This document shows, piece by piece, positions 44,303-56,076 of a stretch of DNA of 64,000 nucleotides; within the stretch, counting starts at the first letter, position 1; the number at the start of each line of letters is the position of its first letter. The notes beneath the pieces are model-generated. The model did not search any database, was not told the DNA's origin, and saw only the letters and a program-made list of their open reading frames with translations. A program made the translations under genes and the position numbers. Location: contig WBVU01000011.1 of the NCBI GenBank assembly GCA_009192285.1, forward strand, positions 926,668 through 990,667, given 5' to 3'. This DNA comes from Morchella semilibera. Taxonomy: Eukaryota; Ascomycota; Pezizomycetes; Pezizales; Morchellaceae.

Positions 44303-47300
44303 TTACTCGACCGGGCCTTGTAAAAGGGGGTGATCCTTCTCCACCCACGTCCCCGGTACGGCCTGGGTCGTCTGCAATCTAACCCCCAGTCTATTCTCCA
44401 AACCAATATACCCATCCGACATCACAATAAGACTTACATCCACACCTTCTAAACCCGGCGGGGGTAAATTAAGTGTGAATCTCTGTGTCGGCCGACGGTT
44501 ATCCGCCCCTCCCCCAGTCCCGCCCTTTGCGGAGAAGCCTACCCGCTTCAAGGCGTAGATTTCGTCTTTTTGGACGTCACCTAGGATAACGAAATAGCCT
44601 TCGGTTTGGGGCTTCGGGAATTTCGGAGCTTGGATGCGGAAGTCGCGGTTGGTTGCGGGATTCTTACGGGTGATTGAGGCTTCTACAGTTTCGGCGGCTG
44701 CCCTTGTGACCTTGACCTCGAGCTGTGGTAAGGCTGTGACAGTGCGGGCGAACTATGTGTTTCAGAAGCCATACATGTCAGTAATTATGTAGTAACCAGA
44801 GGTTCGAGTTCTCTGGTAAGCTAAGCGGGGTGGGTTGTCTTACGGCAGATCGCGAATTATCCGATACTTTAACTAGGGTCATTAAACGGTCCAGATCCTT
44901 GTTACTCATAACTAAGAGCTCAGCGAGGTTCCGCGGCGATGAGTTCTTATTTTCCTTTGAGATGCGTTGTTTTTCGAGTTCAGCGTCCACGCCCGGGAGC
45001 ATTGCAAGGGGTCCATCTTCTGGCCAACGGGCCTGCTTGATGCATTGCATTAAGGTCATCATCATCAGGCAACTTGATAAGTATCCAAGCTCTGCTAGGA
45101 CATCAATCGACGCCTGCATGATACGAATACTTTGGTCAAGGACCTACGGTACTATAATCAACGTGAAGTCCAGTGAAGAGTACAATGATGTCATCTTACA
45201 GAGTTTTGATCAGTCACGTAATCCGTGATTGGTAGCGGGGTTCTCGCCAGGAAAGCCTGTATCAAAAGGAACGCCTTGACATGGGGATCCCACATGGGCA
45301 TTCCGAATGATTCCGCCTGGAATGGGAGAACCTTTGATAGCTCAATGTTGATCAGGTCCTCATTATGACGGACAGGAAGTTCTACAGCCTATTAGAATCG
45401 CTAGACCATTCAGACATTTAGGCATCACTGAGGCCTACCATCATATTCAGTAGCCGTGCACATCCACACCAAACAATTTTCCAAAGTGGCATTTGGCTTT
45501 GCATTTTTGACCAGATTGCGAATGGTTTTATGAGACTTTCTATTATCAGTATTGCTCTGCGACTACACCCCGAAGGAAAACTTACCAGATAGTAGTAACT
45601 TGCAATCTTCCCGAGCGGCGTACTCTCCACGTCGCCGTTGGAAAAGCTTCTTACACATCCAGACTCAACCAGTTCAAAAACGGATTTATCTACAATGTCT
45701 ACAATAAAATTGTTTGCTAATTCCTGAGCCTTCAGTGAATCTTGATCCTCCACGGAGATCTCAAGTCCATAGTAGGTTGGGTTTTTGTGAAGTCGACGAA
45801 AGAAGAATGTCCAGGTGAGATAGTCCAATGCGTCCTGCTTAGCCGTGATTGTTCCTGCAGAAATCTCGGCGCCAAGATGGTCATCTACAACCTTGTGGAG
45901 CGAAGATTCAACAGGGAAACCGGTATGCAAGAAGTACTTGTAAAATGATTTCTTGGCATCCTGTGTAAAGATCCTGGCGATACCAGCTATTGCAAACAAA
46001 TAAACACATAGAACCGAGGATGTGGTAGTACAAATCACTTACATGAGTCAAACTGCGGGCGTCCGGCTCTCCCTAGCATCTGCAGCACGTCTGTCAAGTC
46101 CATGTCGACATATCCTTCTGACTTGGCATCGAAGTACTGTGTTCCCTTCACAATGACAAGGTGGGCGGGGAGGTTGACACCCCAGGCAAGAGTACTGGTA
46201 GCAACTAAAATCTGGATCTTATTAAAAGTAAAAAGTTCCTCAACTAGCTGTCTGTCTGACTCGATAAGGCCAGCATGATGGAGACCAATGCCAAATTGGA
46301 GAGCCTCTTTCAAACTATCATCCTTTGTTCTTGTGAGTACTGTTTGTAGATCCTCATCGCTGATACCTAGGAATTGGCGTGGATTATCTTCTATTCCACA
46401 AAATGCAATCAGATCCTTTGCGGTGAGTCTGGTCTGCCGGCGCGAGGCGACAAATATAATAACCGGTTTTTTGGGCGAATGGGTTTTGATGGCGAGATAT
46501 GCAGGCCTGTTCATAGACTGCATCAACGGACAGAACCCCTGCTGTTCGGCAAACCCGTCAATGTAGATCTCTAGCGGCACCGGGCGAACCGAATGCCTAA
46601 AGTTAAACAACCCTTCTTTAACGCCCAACCAATTCCCTAAATCCGACGCATTTGCGCATGCTGTCGACATGCCCATCAGCCTAACCGAATTGTCTGTCTG
46701 ACTCGCAATATAATTCATACGAGACACAATAATCTCTAGAATAGGCCCTCGATCACCACCTAGTAGATGAATTTCATCAATAATAACTAAAGAAACCTTC
46801 CTTACGTAACTTCTCGTCTGCCAGCTTCTTGAAATACCGTCCCACTTCTCAGGGGTGGTGATAATGATATCAGCATCTCGGATAGTTCGTGTATCGGGCG
46901 TATTATCACCAGTCAGCTCTACAAGCTTCAGCCCCATTGGCCCCGTAAGTCGCGCCGACCAATCCTTGACACGTTCTCGTACAAGCGCTTTCATGGGCGC
47001 AATATAAACAACCTTTGAACCTGGCCTCTCGCGGAAAGCCCACCACATTGCGAGTTCACAAGCAATTGTCTTTCCACTACCGGTGGGGGAACCTAGCAAT
47101 ACGTTTGAATTGGTATGGTAGAGACAGTGGAAGATCTGTGTCTGCATTGGGTTAAAGTATTGGAAACGTGAGCCGTAGATATTTTGGAGCTTCTCATCCT
47201 TCAACGCAGTAATTGGGAGCGGCTGAAGATTCAATAAAGGCGTGTAAACGGCCTCTGTATCCGGTCTAATTAGGTGTTGGAACGAAATCGGCTCCACCGA

Positions 47301-50300
47301 CTCAGCGCCCAACCATCGGTCTGATACCGCCCTGACATAGATCTGTGAGGGTAGTGGATCGGATAGGGGGATTGTAAAGTTAAGCTCATGGTCGTCATGT
47401 AGTTTCTTTTTGGTCAAGATGAAGAACTCAGAATGGGAAATCTCTGCTGTCTCAGAGTGTTCAACCCATATCCAATACGGCTCAGACGCGCCATGGTATC
47501 TATCATTCCATCTGAAATCTGGGGTTATATAAAGTTTAATCCTTAGGACGTCCCGGTTTAACGGTGCAATCTCAGCTTTGATGTTGATGGTCGGAAAGTT
47601 ATCGAGTAGATTGGCAATTCGGGGTCCATAACCCTGGTTGTGGACCAATTGACCGATTTCTTGGGGACTCATGTCACGCAATGTCTCAATTGAACTCTCT
47701 CGCGCGTCTAGCTTATCAATAATAGGCCTTGGGAGATCAAATTGTGAAAGCGGGCTCTGGAACGACCATATTCTACTATAAGGTTAGCGGAATCACCAAT
47801 CATCAAATATCACTCGGACATACCGTTTCTCGATAGATTTGCATAAAGACAACATAACCTGACATAGAGTTCCCCATCGCCTATTTAATGCAATCTTGAA
47901 AACTGCCCTGCAAATTCTCGCTGAGTTCTGCGCAACATATGCTGAATCTGATACCAGTGCGAAATCTTCAAAGCTCGCTCTCGAGATATATGACTGGAGC
48001 AGGATATTCGTCTTCTCAGCCGCAGTAAATGGAACATCTTTATCCGGGAGATCCTTGTCGCTTTGCCTCTTTTTGATTTTTACCTCACACGGGCAATAAT
48101 TATCACGCAGTCTCTTGAGCTCCATGAGCTCGCTCTCCCGGAACTGGATATTGTTGAACTCAGCAGAACGTGAGATCATATTAAACACATCTGCCTCTGA
48201 GGCGTTGGATTTCATAAGTTGGTTGAATGATTCAATCGAATTGTTGAAGATATAAAAATTACTCGCAATTCTCCCCACATCTTTTGGTGCAAGCGACTCT
48301 GTACGTTCGTCGTAGATGATCATTTGTATTTGCTGGAGTCGTCTTGCAGCTTTGATAATAAGCTCTCTTCGCTTTGAATTTAATGAAGGATCATCTAAAA
48401 GGTCCTCCCAGCCGATACCATAGTGGAGGGGGTTCTTCTTCCACCGTACGAAGAGGTATGAGTCACCTAGCCATTGAACTGCTTCATGAACCGTTGTGAC
48501 GGTCCCTAATGCGATCTCGGCGTTAAGATTATCAACCATTTTCTCTGCGAGCCGAGACTCGATGGGATGCTGTTGAGTCACGGCGGCAAGATAGTGGGCT
48601 AATTTATCATGGGTTGTGACGATGAATCCCACACCCACCTGCTGAAACTGAGGTCTTCCAGCACGTCCAAAGATCTGCAGAACATCGAGGATTCCAAGGT
48701 CCATAAACGCTCCCTTGGCAGAGTTATAGACCTGCGTTCCCTTGATCACTACTGCGGCGGCGGGAAGATTCACCCCCCAAGCGAGGGTAGCAGTACAACA
48801 CAGAACCTTGAGGAGCCCATCGCCGAACATACGTTCAGTAAGATTCCGATCAGACCTAAGCATTCCAGCATGATGGATACCAAAACCATTTTTAAACAGT
48901 TCTCGGAGCTCCCTGCCTTTAGAGCGTTCCATCTCTCTACTAGCCTGGCCATGCCGCTCGTGGCCGGTATTGTCAAGGAGGTCTTCACAACCGTCATCAA
49001 GAGCGTACTGGTAAAATAGCTTTGCGGTCTTTATGGTGTCCTTTCTGCTGTGGACAAATACCATGACCTGGTGGTCTTGTCTGAGCATCTCTTTAACTTT
49101 CTCCCAGGCTGTTTTGTCGATGTTGTCATTAGAAGCACGGCTTCCGGGCTTCCCTTTGACGCCGAGGAAGTGCTGCTCTAGCGGTACAGGACGGAAGGAT
49201 GCATCGAAATAGAACAGCCCAGCCATAAGGTTGACTTTGAGGAAGTTTGCGACATCTACAAAGTTGGGCAGAGTGGCGGATAATCCTACAATACGGATCA
49301 TGCTCTGTGTGGTTTCCACCTGGCGCTGGGTACGTGCTACTAAACTTTCAATTACAGCACCACGATCATCATGAAGCATATGGACTTCATCAATAATCAA
49401 TAGTCTTACTTTTTGGACCAACTCTGTATCACCAGTGGATTTACGGGTCACCACATCCCACTTCTCAGGGGTGGTGACGATGATCTGGGTCCTCATTATC
49501 TCAGCTTTGGTTAACTGCATATCCCCCGTGAGCTCGCGAACTTCGATTTTCAACCATGATAAATGCGAAGAGAACTTCTCAACAATCTCAGCAGCGAGGG
49601 CCTTCATTGGAGCGACGTAAACAATTTTGAAATCATCCTTGAGTATGTGAAAGTGTGCTGCATCAGGCTCGTCTCGTGGGGATGGAACACAATTAGTGCT
49701 GATAGTATGGAGGATTGTCAAAAGCGCAGCATTGGTTTTACCCTTGCATGGTTAGAATACAAGCACTAGTGGGCCATATTATTATGGAGAAACTTACAGC
49801 ACCAGTAGGCGCACAAACAAGCATATTCTCGTTTGTTTTGTATGCCACAGGGTAAAGTAAGCTTTGCATCCTGTTAAGCTGCTTATACCCCTTAAATGTG
49901 CTTCTGCACAGTGCGTCCATTTCCTCAATCTTGACGAGTTTCTCTCCGGCCTTGATGTGGCCCACTTTCGCCGCTGGGATTGTAATCTCTTCATAATCCC
50001 TCTCCTCGTTTCTTGTACTCCCCAAGGGAAGACTATACTTTTTCCCAAACGCGTTCAAAGTATTCCCCGCATCGTGCGCACGGTACACATGTGGGTAGTT
50101 CATTGTCGGATCTGCAAGCTTGGGTCCAAGCGGCCGAGACTTATGTTCTAGATCTGCCACACGGAGCGCCTCCTCACGCTGTTCCCTCGTCATGAGCCGA
50201 AGAAGTGCATCTTCACCACCGCCTTCGGGTTGTGAGGTCGCCGCTACTATCTCTCCGCGATGAGAGATCAACGCCATAATAAATTCGAAGTCATCGTAGC

Positions 50301-50727
50301 CTAACATATCTGCGAGGGAAGATTGTAAAGCGTCATCTATCCTGAGACGTCAGTACTATTATAACGATCATTGGCACAGAGTGGATGGGTGCAAACCGGC
50401 GCTTGGGCCAGATAGGAGGGCCAAGAGGTTATTTTCAAGCTCAGTAGGGTTGAGGGCATAGCTAGGATGGTAATTGCAGTAAGTGACGCATTTTCGGGAG
50501 AGCCAGTTGGGCGTTATGGTGTCCGCGTCTGCATCGTCGCTAGAGTAGTAATATTCGCCCGGAATATCGCTATCATAGTCTACGGTAGCAGATAGCTCTT
50601 CATCACTAATTTCAAGTTCCTTGCCATACTCCTCGGCGGCGGTGGGGGGCGGGAGCTTGGAGAGGGCTTGCTCCATGAGGGCGAGCTGGGTGTGCCATGC
50701 CGTGGGATTTGTTTCTGCACTGTCCAT
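44303..50727 (-). CDS. SLH1: Ski2-like RNA helicase Slh1/Rqt2 (ASCC3 ortholog)
   Basis: Large helicase of the RQT (ASCC) complex that splits collided ribosomes in quality control; related to Brr2. The start at 50727 ([20 protein letters not shown]) opens a short exon; main exons cover 50307-49738, 49721-47793, 47681-46035, 46038-45418 and smaller ones to 44303, separated by short introns. Cassette 1: [25 protein letters not shown] (Walker A split by an intron), [27 protein letters not shown] Sec63-like module follows. Cassette 2: [60 protein letters not shown]; then a second Sec63 module to [17 protein letters not shown]. Slh1 is preferred over Brr2 by its N-terminus ([13 protein letters not shown]) and the [12 protein letters not shown] pattern. 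Both cassettes keep catalytic residues. Confidence 0.93.
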
Positions 50728-51057
50728 TGTTGGTGCTAGTAGAGTGCGAGTGAGGTAAATCTTATGAATGCCAATAAAGTTTAAAGATATCCAAAGACCA
50801 AATATGGAGCCCCAGAACTTGAGATGGTGGTAGCGGCAGTGCTGGTAACTGGAAGTGAGGTCGTGGTGGGGCCCTTACTCACTTCGCCAGGATTAAAGTG
50901 CTGCTTACTTAATACAATACTGGGACAGAGCCCTCCTACCGAACTGGTCTTATCGTATCATGGCTACATACATGTATCTGCTAATTCGGCTCGTAATTTG
51001 ATAGATTCAGGTAAAATCTGGATGTAGGTACATGTACTTTACTGTTGTATCCATACA
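50728..51057. promoter_or_regulatory. Divergent promoter, SLH1 / TRM1
   Basis: 330 bp to the first TRM1 ATG, or 545 bp to the internal one at 51274. Two TACATGTA palindromes sit at 50969-50976 and 51029-51036, 60 bp apart, just upstream of the longer TRM1 frame. Confidence 0.5.
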
Positions 51058-53376
51058 TTGGTACACCATTGGACGCCTAGCCTGCGCACAGGCCATACTG
51101 CATCTAAAATAATTTTGAGCCTCAGAAAGCCCCACCACATCTTTGACATCACTCTCGTACTCCCTAGGGACCACCCGCTCACCAAACTGTTACTCACCTT
51201 CCTACTACCGCGGGCGCCTCGAAGGCTCTACGTTCAAACTCTAGATTGTCTCCGATTATTTCACGCAGACATAATGGGTGGTAAACGCGATCTTCCCTCG
51301 AAGCCAGTGCCGCAAAGCTCAGAGGACATCACCCTCGATGATGGAAGAGCCTACACAGCAGTTACCGAGGGCCTGGCAACTGTGCTGTTTCCCAAAATTG
51401 CTATAAAGAAGGATAAAGCAGGTAATGATGTCGAGGTTAAGGGGGAGGTGTTTTACAACCCGATTCAGCAGTTTAATCGTGATTTGAGTGTTTTGACGAT
51501 CAAGGCATTCGGGGAGATGTTTTTGGAGGAAAAGAAAGAAAAGAGAGAGCAGAAGTTGGCGAATAAGGCGAAGGGTAAAGAGATGAAAGGTAAAGGGCCT
51601 GCGCAAAAGGAAACGGAGGGAGAGAGAGCCCCAGCCAAAGGAGTAAACCCAGAAGAGGCCAATGTTGAAGATCAAGTGGGGGCCACGGAAACCAAGGCCG
51701 AAACTTTAGTTGAACAGACAAATGAGAGCGCTGAGAAAACACCAATAGATGCTGCTGCAGAGCCAATGGACACTGAGGACGTCCCTTCACAACCAATACA
51801 TGCCCTAGAACCTCCCACGCATTCAGAGACAGTCACCGCCCCAACATATAAACCTACACCCCCAAAGTTTACTATTCTTGATGCACTATCAGCTACAGGC
51901 CTCCGCGCTCTCCGCTATGCTCTTGAGATCCCTGCAGCAACCGCAATCACTGCTAATGACCTCGAGCCCTCCGCTGTAGCCTCAATTACTGCCAACATAC
52001 TCCACAATTCCAAAATTCCAGCAATTCATCCTAATGTCCTCGAGCCCTCCGTTGCGGTGTCCAAGATCTCTGTATCTCTTTCGGATGCAACCCACCATAT
52101 GTACTCACGTCTCTATGTCACGTCCCACCCCTCTCTTCCGGATGCACCAAACACTCCCATCCCCCAATACCTTAGGTACGCAGTTGGCAAGTACGAGGTC
52201 ATTGATCTCGACCCTTTCGGTACCGCATCTCCTTTCATTGACTCTGCAGTTCAGGCTGTCAGTGACGGTGGTCTCCTCGCAGTGACTTGTACTGATGCAG
52301 GCGTATGGGCCTCCGCTGGATACTCGGAGAAATGCTTTTCTTTATATGGCGGCACCCCAGTTAAGGGAGAATGGTGCCATGAGGCGGGGGTAAGGCTAAT
52401 TCTTAACTCTATCGCAATGGCGGCGGCAAGATATGGATACTGGATGGAGCCATTGCTATCTCTAAGCATTGATTTCTACGCAAGGGTATTTGTGCGTATC
52501 AGGAAGGGCCCTGAGATGGTAAAGCGCCTAGCAAGCAATAGCATGGTGGTATACAACTGCGACTCTGGATGTGGATCATGGGTGATCCAAAGACTCGGCA
52601 GATCTAAAGAAGAGAAGAATAAGTCTGGAAACGGCACTTTCATGAAATTCGGCCTCGCCCGTGCTCCCACAACCGACTCCAATTGTGCAGAGTGTGGCTT
52701 CCCTATGCACCTTGGAGGTCCTATGTACGCTGGTCCCCTGCACTCCGCCGCCTTTATCCGCCGCCTGCTCGCCTCACTCCCATCCGCACCCTCACCAATC
52801 TATGGTACTCTCCCCCGTGTCACGGGAATGCTCCAGACGGCTCTCCAGGAGTCTACACCTGCCCTGGCTACTTCTCCGTTCTTCTTTGCAACTACTCGCC
52901 TCGCGAAGACGCTTCACTGCATAGCACCGCCTTTGGCCGCGTTCCGCGGGGCCCTTAAAGGGCTAGGGTACGAGGTCTCGCGCAGCCACTGCAAGCCAAC
53001 CAGCATCAAGACGAATGCACCGTGGGATGTGATCTGGGAAGTAATGAGGCGCTGGGTAGAAAAAAGGCCGGTTAAAATCGAGGCCTTTGGTGAGAAGCAT
53101 GCAGCGTATAAGATCCTGAGGCTCGGCCGAGCTGAGGGCGATGAGGGGACCGAGGAAGAGATGAGGTTGAAAAGGTTAGAGGTGGTATTTGACGAGAAGC
53201 TTGGAGCTGATGAGGATAAGGCGTCGGGATTGGTCAGATACCAGGTTAATCCGACACAACATTGGGGCCCGATGGCCAAAGCCAAAAAAGAGGATATGTC
53301 AAAGAGAGTGATGGAAGAGGGCGAAGGCGAGGAGGTGGAGGGGAAGAGAGTGAGGAGGAGCGAAACAAATGCCTAG
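51058..53376 (+). CDS. TRM1: tRNA (guanine26-N2) dimethyltransferase Trm1
   Basis: Makes N2,N2-dimethylguanosine at position 26 of tRNAs, using S-adenosylmethionine. Single exon, 772 residues from 51058 or 700 from the internal ATG at 51274 (MGGKRDLPSKPVPQSSEDIT). Motifs after a Lys/Glu-rich insert: SAM site ILDALSATGLRALRYALEIP, ITANDLEPSAVASI, catalytic DLDPFGTASPFIDSAVQAV and GGLLAVTCTD. Then NSMVVYNCDSGCGSW and NCAECGFPMHLGGPMYAGPL form the zinc site. The C-terminus has ALKGLGYEVSRSHCKPTSIK and RYQVNPTQHWGPMAKAKKED, ending in a basic nuclear-signal-like KRVRR. Trm1 acts in nucleus and mitochondria; in yeast two in-frame starts supply both pools, and the 72-residue extension here could do the same. 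Insert of about 120 acidic/basic residues is fungal-typical. Confidence 0.95.
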   Translation: MVHHWTPSLRTGHTASKIILSLRKPHHIFDITLVLPRDHPLTKLLLTFLLPRAPRRLYVQTLDCLRLFHADIMGGKRDLPSKPVPQSSEDITLDDGRAYTAVTEGLATVLFPKIAIKKDKAGNDVEVKGEVFYNPIQQFNRDLSVLTIKAFGEMFLEEKKEKREQKLANKAKGKEMKGKGPAQKETEGERAPAKGVNPEEANVEDQVGATETKAETLVEQTNESAEKTPIDAAAEPMDTEDVPSQPIHALEPPTHSETVTAPTYKPTPPKFTILDALSATGLRALRYALEIPAATAITANDLEPSAVASITANILHNSKIPAIHPNVLEPSVAVSKISVSLSDATHHMYSRLYVTSHPSLPDAPNTPIPQYLRYAVGKYEVIDLDPFGTASPFIDSAVQAVSDGGLLAVTCTDAGVWASAGYSEKCFSLYGGTPVKGEWCHEAGVRLILNSIAMAAARYGYWMEPLLSLSIDFYARVFVRIRKGPEMVKRLASNSMVVYNCDSGCGSWVIQRLGRSKEEKNKSGNGTFMKFGLARAPTTDSNCAECGFPMHLGGPMYAGPLHSAAFIRRLLASLPSAPSPIYGTLPRVTGMLQTALQESTPALATSPFFFATTRLAKTLHCIAPPLAAFRGALKGLGYEVSRSHCKPTSIKTNAPWDVIWEVMRRWVEKRPVKIEAFGEKHAAYKILRLGRAEGDEGTEEEMRLKRLEVVFDEKLGADEDKASGLVRYQVNPTQHWGPMAKAKKEDMSKRVMEEGEGEEVEGKRVRRSETNA

Positions 53377-53694
53377 CAGCTTTGTATAAATAGGGAGTTT
53401 AAGGGTTTGATATCATGTAAATAGCCGGATGTATCGAGAATTATCACTAAAATGTCTCCTTATTTAGCAAGACCACATGTAGTAAACAGTTGTAAGTACA
53501 TGTATTCTCCGTGATAGAGTCTACCTCCCGGATACTCGCTATTTATTCACATCGTTTACGTATGCGGTAATGGGCATTGGAGAAACTTTATAAGGCCCTC
53601 TAAACCCGAGAATGTCCGTATTATCGATACTCTTTGTTTCCATGCCCATAGTGATTCATATATCAGCCGAATTCTCTTCCTATTTTCTAGAATT

Positions 53695-53769
53695 TAGGGT
53701 CTGTTTGACAGCAGGCCAAGACGGAGTTTTCACCCTGTAAACTCCGTTTTGTTGCCAAACGGGCCCTAG
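53695..53769. mobile_element. 75-bp foldback element or tiny MITE
   Basis: The two halves are imperfect inverted repeats: left arm TAGGGTCTGTTTGACAGCA then CCAAGACGGAGTTT; right arm read inward TAGGGCCCGTTTGGCAACA then AAACGGAGTTT. The unpaired centre is short (TCACCCTGT). GGGYCYGTTTGRCA ends are common on small non-autonomous DNA transposons of fungi and plants. Both sides are flanked by TAG. Confidence 0.65.
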
Positions 53770-54239
53770 TTGTTGTTAATTTGATGAACTCAATAGCATC
53801 TTTTGGATGATTAGGATTACTGAAAGTCTGTTATTATATATACATGGTAGGTACATGTGTTTGCAAGTGGAATGTGGCCTCCGGCCGCACATGTAGCCAT
53901 GTGCGTTCTAGTCCGTAATGGTTCATCTCTGTCCATGGGGCCGATATATCACTTATTCTATCAGGCCGATATAATATCTAGGAAGCCAAAGGATATCCCT
54001 CAAAAGGCGATTTGAGGCATCAAACCTAAAGTAGTAACGCATGCGCATACGCCTCAAGTGGCAATTAGTAGCAATTAGTAACCCTCCAGCCAGTCACCAT
54101 CCCCCATTACTTCATTACAAAGAACCAACACACCGATCATTTCCGCCAAGAATAGCTGACCAACTCTAACTCTCGGCTGTAGCCGAACCAATTACAACTC
54201 ACCAGTTTCAAAGCAAGCATCTGATGTCAGCGCCGTAGA

Positions 54240-54256
54240 GCAGTTATATAAACTGC
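54240..54256 (+). promoter_or_regulatory. TATA box inside a 17-bp palindrome
   Basis: GCAGTTATATAAACTGC: the arms GCAGTT and AACTGC are exact reverse complements around ATATA. It lies 116-132 bp upstream of the cysteine-rich gene start, a normal distance for a TATA box with a short 5' UTR. Confidence 0.6.
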
Positions 54257-54371
54257 ACTCTCTCGAGAATTAAGTATTGTTTTTCACCAAGCTCTATTAC
54301 CTCGAGATTTTACTGCCTCTCTTCTACGAGAAATTACCATCACGAAAAACACAACTTAAACCCAAATTAAA

Positions 54372-54823
54372 ATGGTTCACCCACCAACCTGCTGCAAGAG
54401 CTCAGGCGAGCCCTGCACCTGCGCTGCACAAGCAAAGTGTTCCTGTGGACGGAAGGAAGCCTTAAACTGCGATTGTGAGAAGGCTCCAGCTGAGAACCGC
54501 ATTGTTGGTGCTAGATGTTCCTGCCGTGAGTTCTTCCATTGATAAAGGCCTCAAAATAAGCAGCCGGAACGGAACTAATTGGGGTTTGGTACAGGGATGA
54601 GGCCTGCAAAGGAGTGTAACTGTGAGCGCTCAGCAGAGGAGAACAGCGTAAGTGGTGATTCATGCGCGTGCGGCTTGAGAAAGGCAGATTCTTGTAAGTT
54701 TTGAGTTGCTCCTTGAAATTAATGTTGAAACTCAGCGATAATAATGATGTTGTAGGCACTTGTGAGAGGAATCCATCAGCCGGCTTGAGGGATGGAGAGA
54801 TTGATTTTACCACCACCAGATAG
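54372..54823 (+). CDS. Small cysteine-rich metallothionein-like protein
   Basis: Three exons: 54372-54525, 54595-54693 and 54756-54823; 321 nt, 106 residues, too short and too spliced for open-frame scans. It starts MVHPPTCCKSSGEPCTCAAQ and repeats a module of Cys-x-Cys pairs: CTCAAQAKCSCGRKEALNCD C, ARCSC, ECNCER, CACGLRKADS, CTCERN. It ends GEIDFTTTR. I count 17 cysteines. The pattern matches a conserved ascomycete family I know only as an uncharacterised Cys-rich domain (possibly DUF7871). Metal (copper, zinc) binding is inferred from the CxC motifs. A palindromic TATA box upstream suggests inducible, strong transcription. Both introns follow Cys-rich modules, consistent with growth by module duplication. 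Confidence 0.82.
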
Positions 54824-56076
54824 ACTATTGTATGGGGCTAGAAGATGTTATTGCATGGTGTACTGGGTTTGGTTTTTTTTTTTCTTTTTAAGACGTAGTC
54901 AATTGTGAATATGAATTCTACAAGTAAATACATATTCCTTTATACCTCATTGTTCTTACAACATCATGTAGTATTTATACTATTGTAACTTGATTAATAC
55001 TATCATTACATACGGGATAGCAGTTCCAGCATATTGCGCCGTAACCATCACCTGACAGGCCGAAACATGCTCAGAATCTGGCGCACTGCATAAGAGCATG
55101 TTGGCCACACTCATATTTTCAAATTTTGTGTTCAAATTTTGAGCTATCCACCAAAACCAGTCGCCAAGAACTAAATATTTAGGCTCAGAAGTTGTTGGCC
55201 AATACGCTCTATTAAATTAGGCCCTTTGCGCAAAAGACTCCAGAGTCCTTTTCCGGTAACCTGGTTGGTGCCTATCCTCCCATCAACCAATCACACAAGC
55301 GGAAAAAGAGTGCAAAGTCCCTTTTATATACAACCCGACTCTTGACTTTTTATATAGGGTAATGATATAATTAAGACTACAACAGAAATTCCCTTAAACA
55401 GCGCAAAGTTGCCAAGGCTGTAGTGCACCAGATTCTGAGCATGTCTCGGCCTGCCAGGCGATAGAGTACCATCTAAATACAATCATTTTAATTTTACAAC
55501 CCTTATATTTAAGAAATTTGGTCGGTAGAATGAGTACATGTATGTACATTTTACATATACCTATATAGAATTGGTAGCTACCGACGCTTCTGTAGGTGCT
55601 TCATCTTAGCCAATGCAGTATATTATGCTGTCCCCCCATTTTAAAAGCTTCATATATTCGATCATGCATTGTTACCTAAGTAGAATGGAACGCCAATCAG
55701 ACTACATGTAGATAGTCTTTCATAGCAGGGATGCCATTTTCGGTTACCCTCCTCCACATACCACACCTCACACACTCCTTTTGGTGTCTCGATTCCGGCG
55801 CTCGCTCCATCTCCCGTCTGCCGGCATCGTCAAGGCCGGCTTCGACCTCACCTCATCATCGACACATTAACTAGATTAGCAAGTCTGGAGGTATAGAGGA
55901 ATCTATAAAAACACCTTAAAGGACCAACGAACGAACTCCCAGAGCTCTCGCAACTACCTAATCTCGTATAACCTCAACTCCTTTTCCACGAACGACATCT
56001 TCAAGCCGCCAATTCGTAGCTAACCCCGACTTACAGCTCTATTTCCGAAAAAGAAAAAGCTCAGGGAAAATTAAGG
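54824..56076. other. 1.25 kb spacer with a 416-bp inverted-repeat element
   Basis: No gene. It holds the element at 55047-55462, TACATGTA palindromes at 55535-55542 and 55703-55710, and, from about 55740, a pyrimidine-rich leader of the AP-2 alpha gene. Confidence 0.6.
55047..55462. mobile_element. 416-bp MITE with 44-bp terminal inverted repeats
   Basis: Left end 55047-55090 begins ATCACCTGACAGGCCGAAAC and runs to ATGCTCAGAATCTGGCGCACTGCA; right end 55419-55462, read inward, begins ATCGCCTGGCAGGCCGAGAC and runs to ATGCTCAGAATCTGGTGCACTACA. 39 of 44 positions match. The inside is AT-rich without a transposase frame and includes a TTCAAATTTT tandem. A clear target duplication was not found, so the exact ends and superfamily are open. 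Confidence 0.75.

Larger units (their letters stand above)
53377..54371. promoter_or_regulatory. TRM1 / cysteine-rich gene spacer with foldback element and TATA palindrome
   Basis: 995 bp. It contains a TACATGTA (53497), a hairpin element (53695-53769), a short direct repeat CAATTAGTAG near 54061-54080 and, closest to the next gene, a palindrome holding a TATA box (54240-54256). No other coding sequence. Confidence 0.55.
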
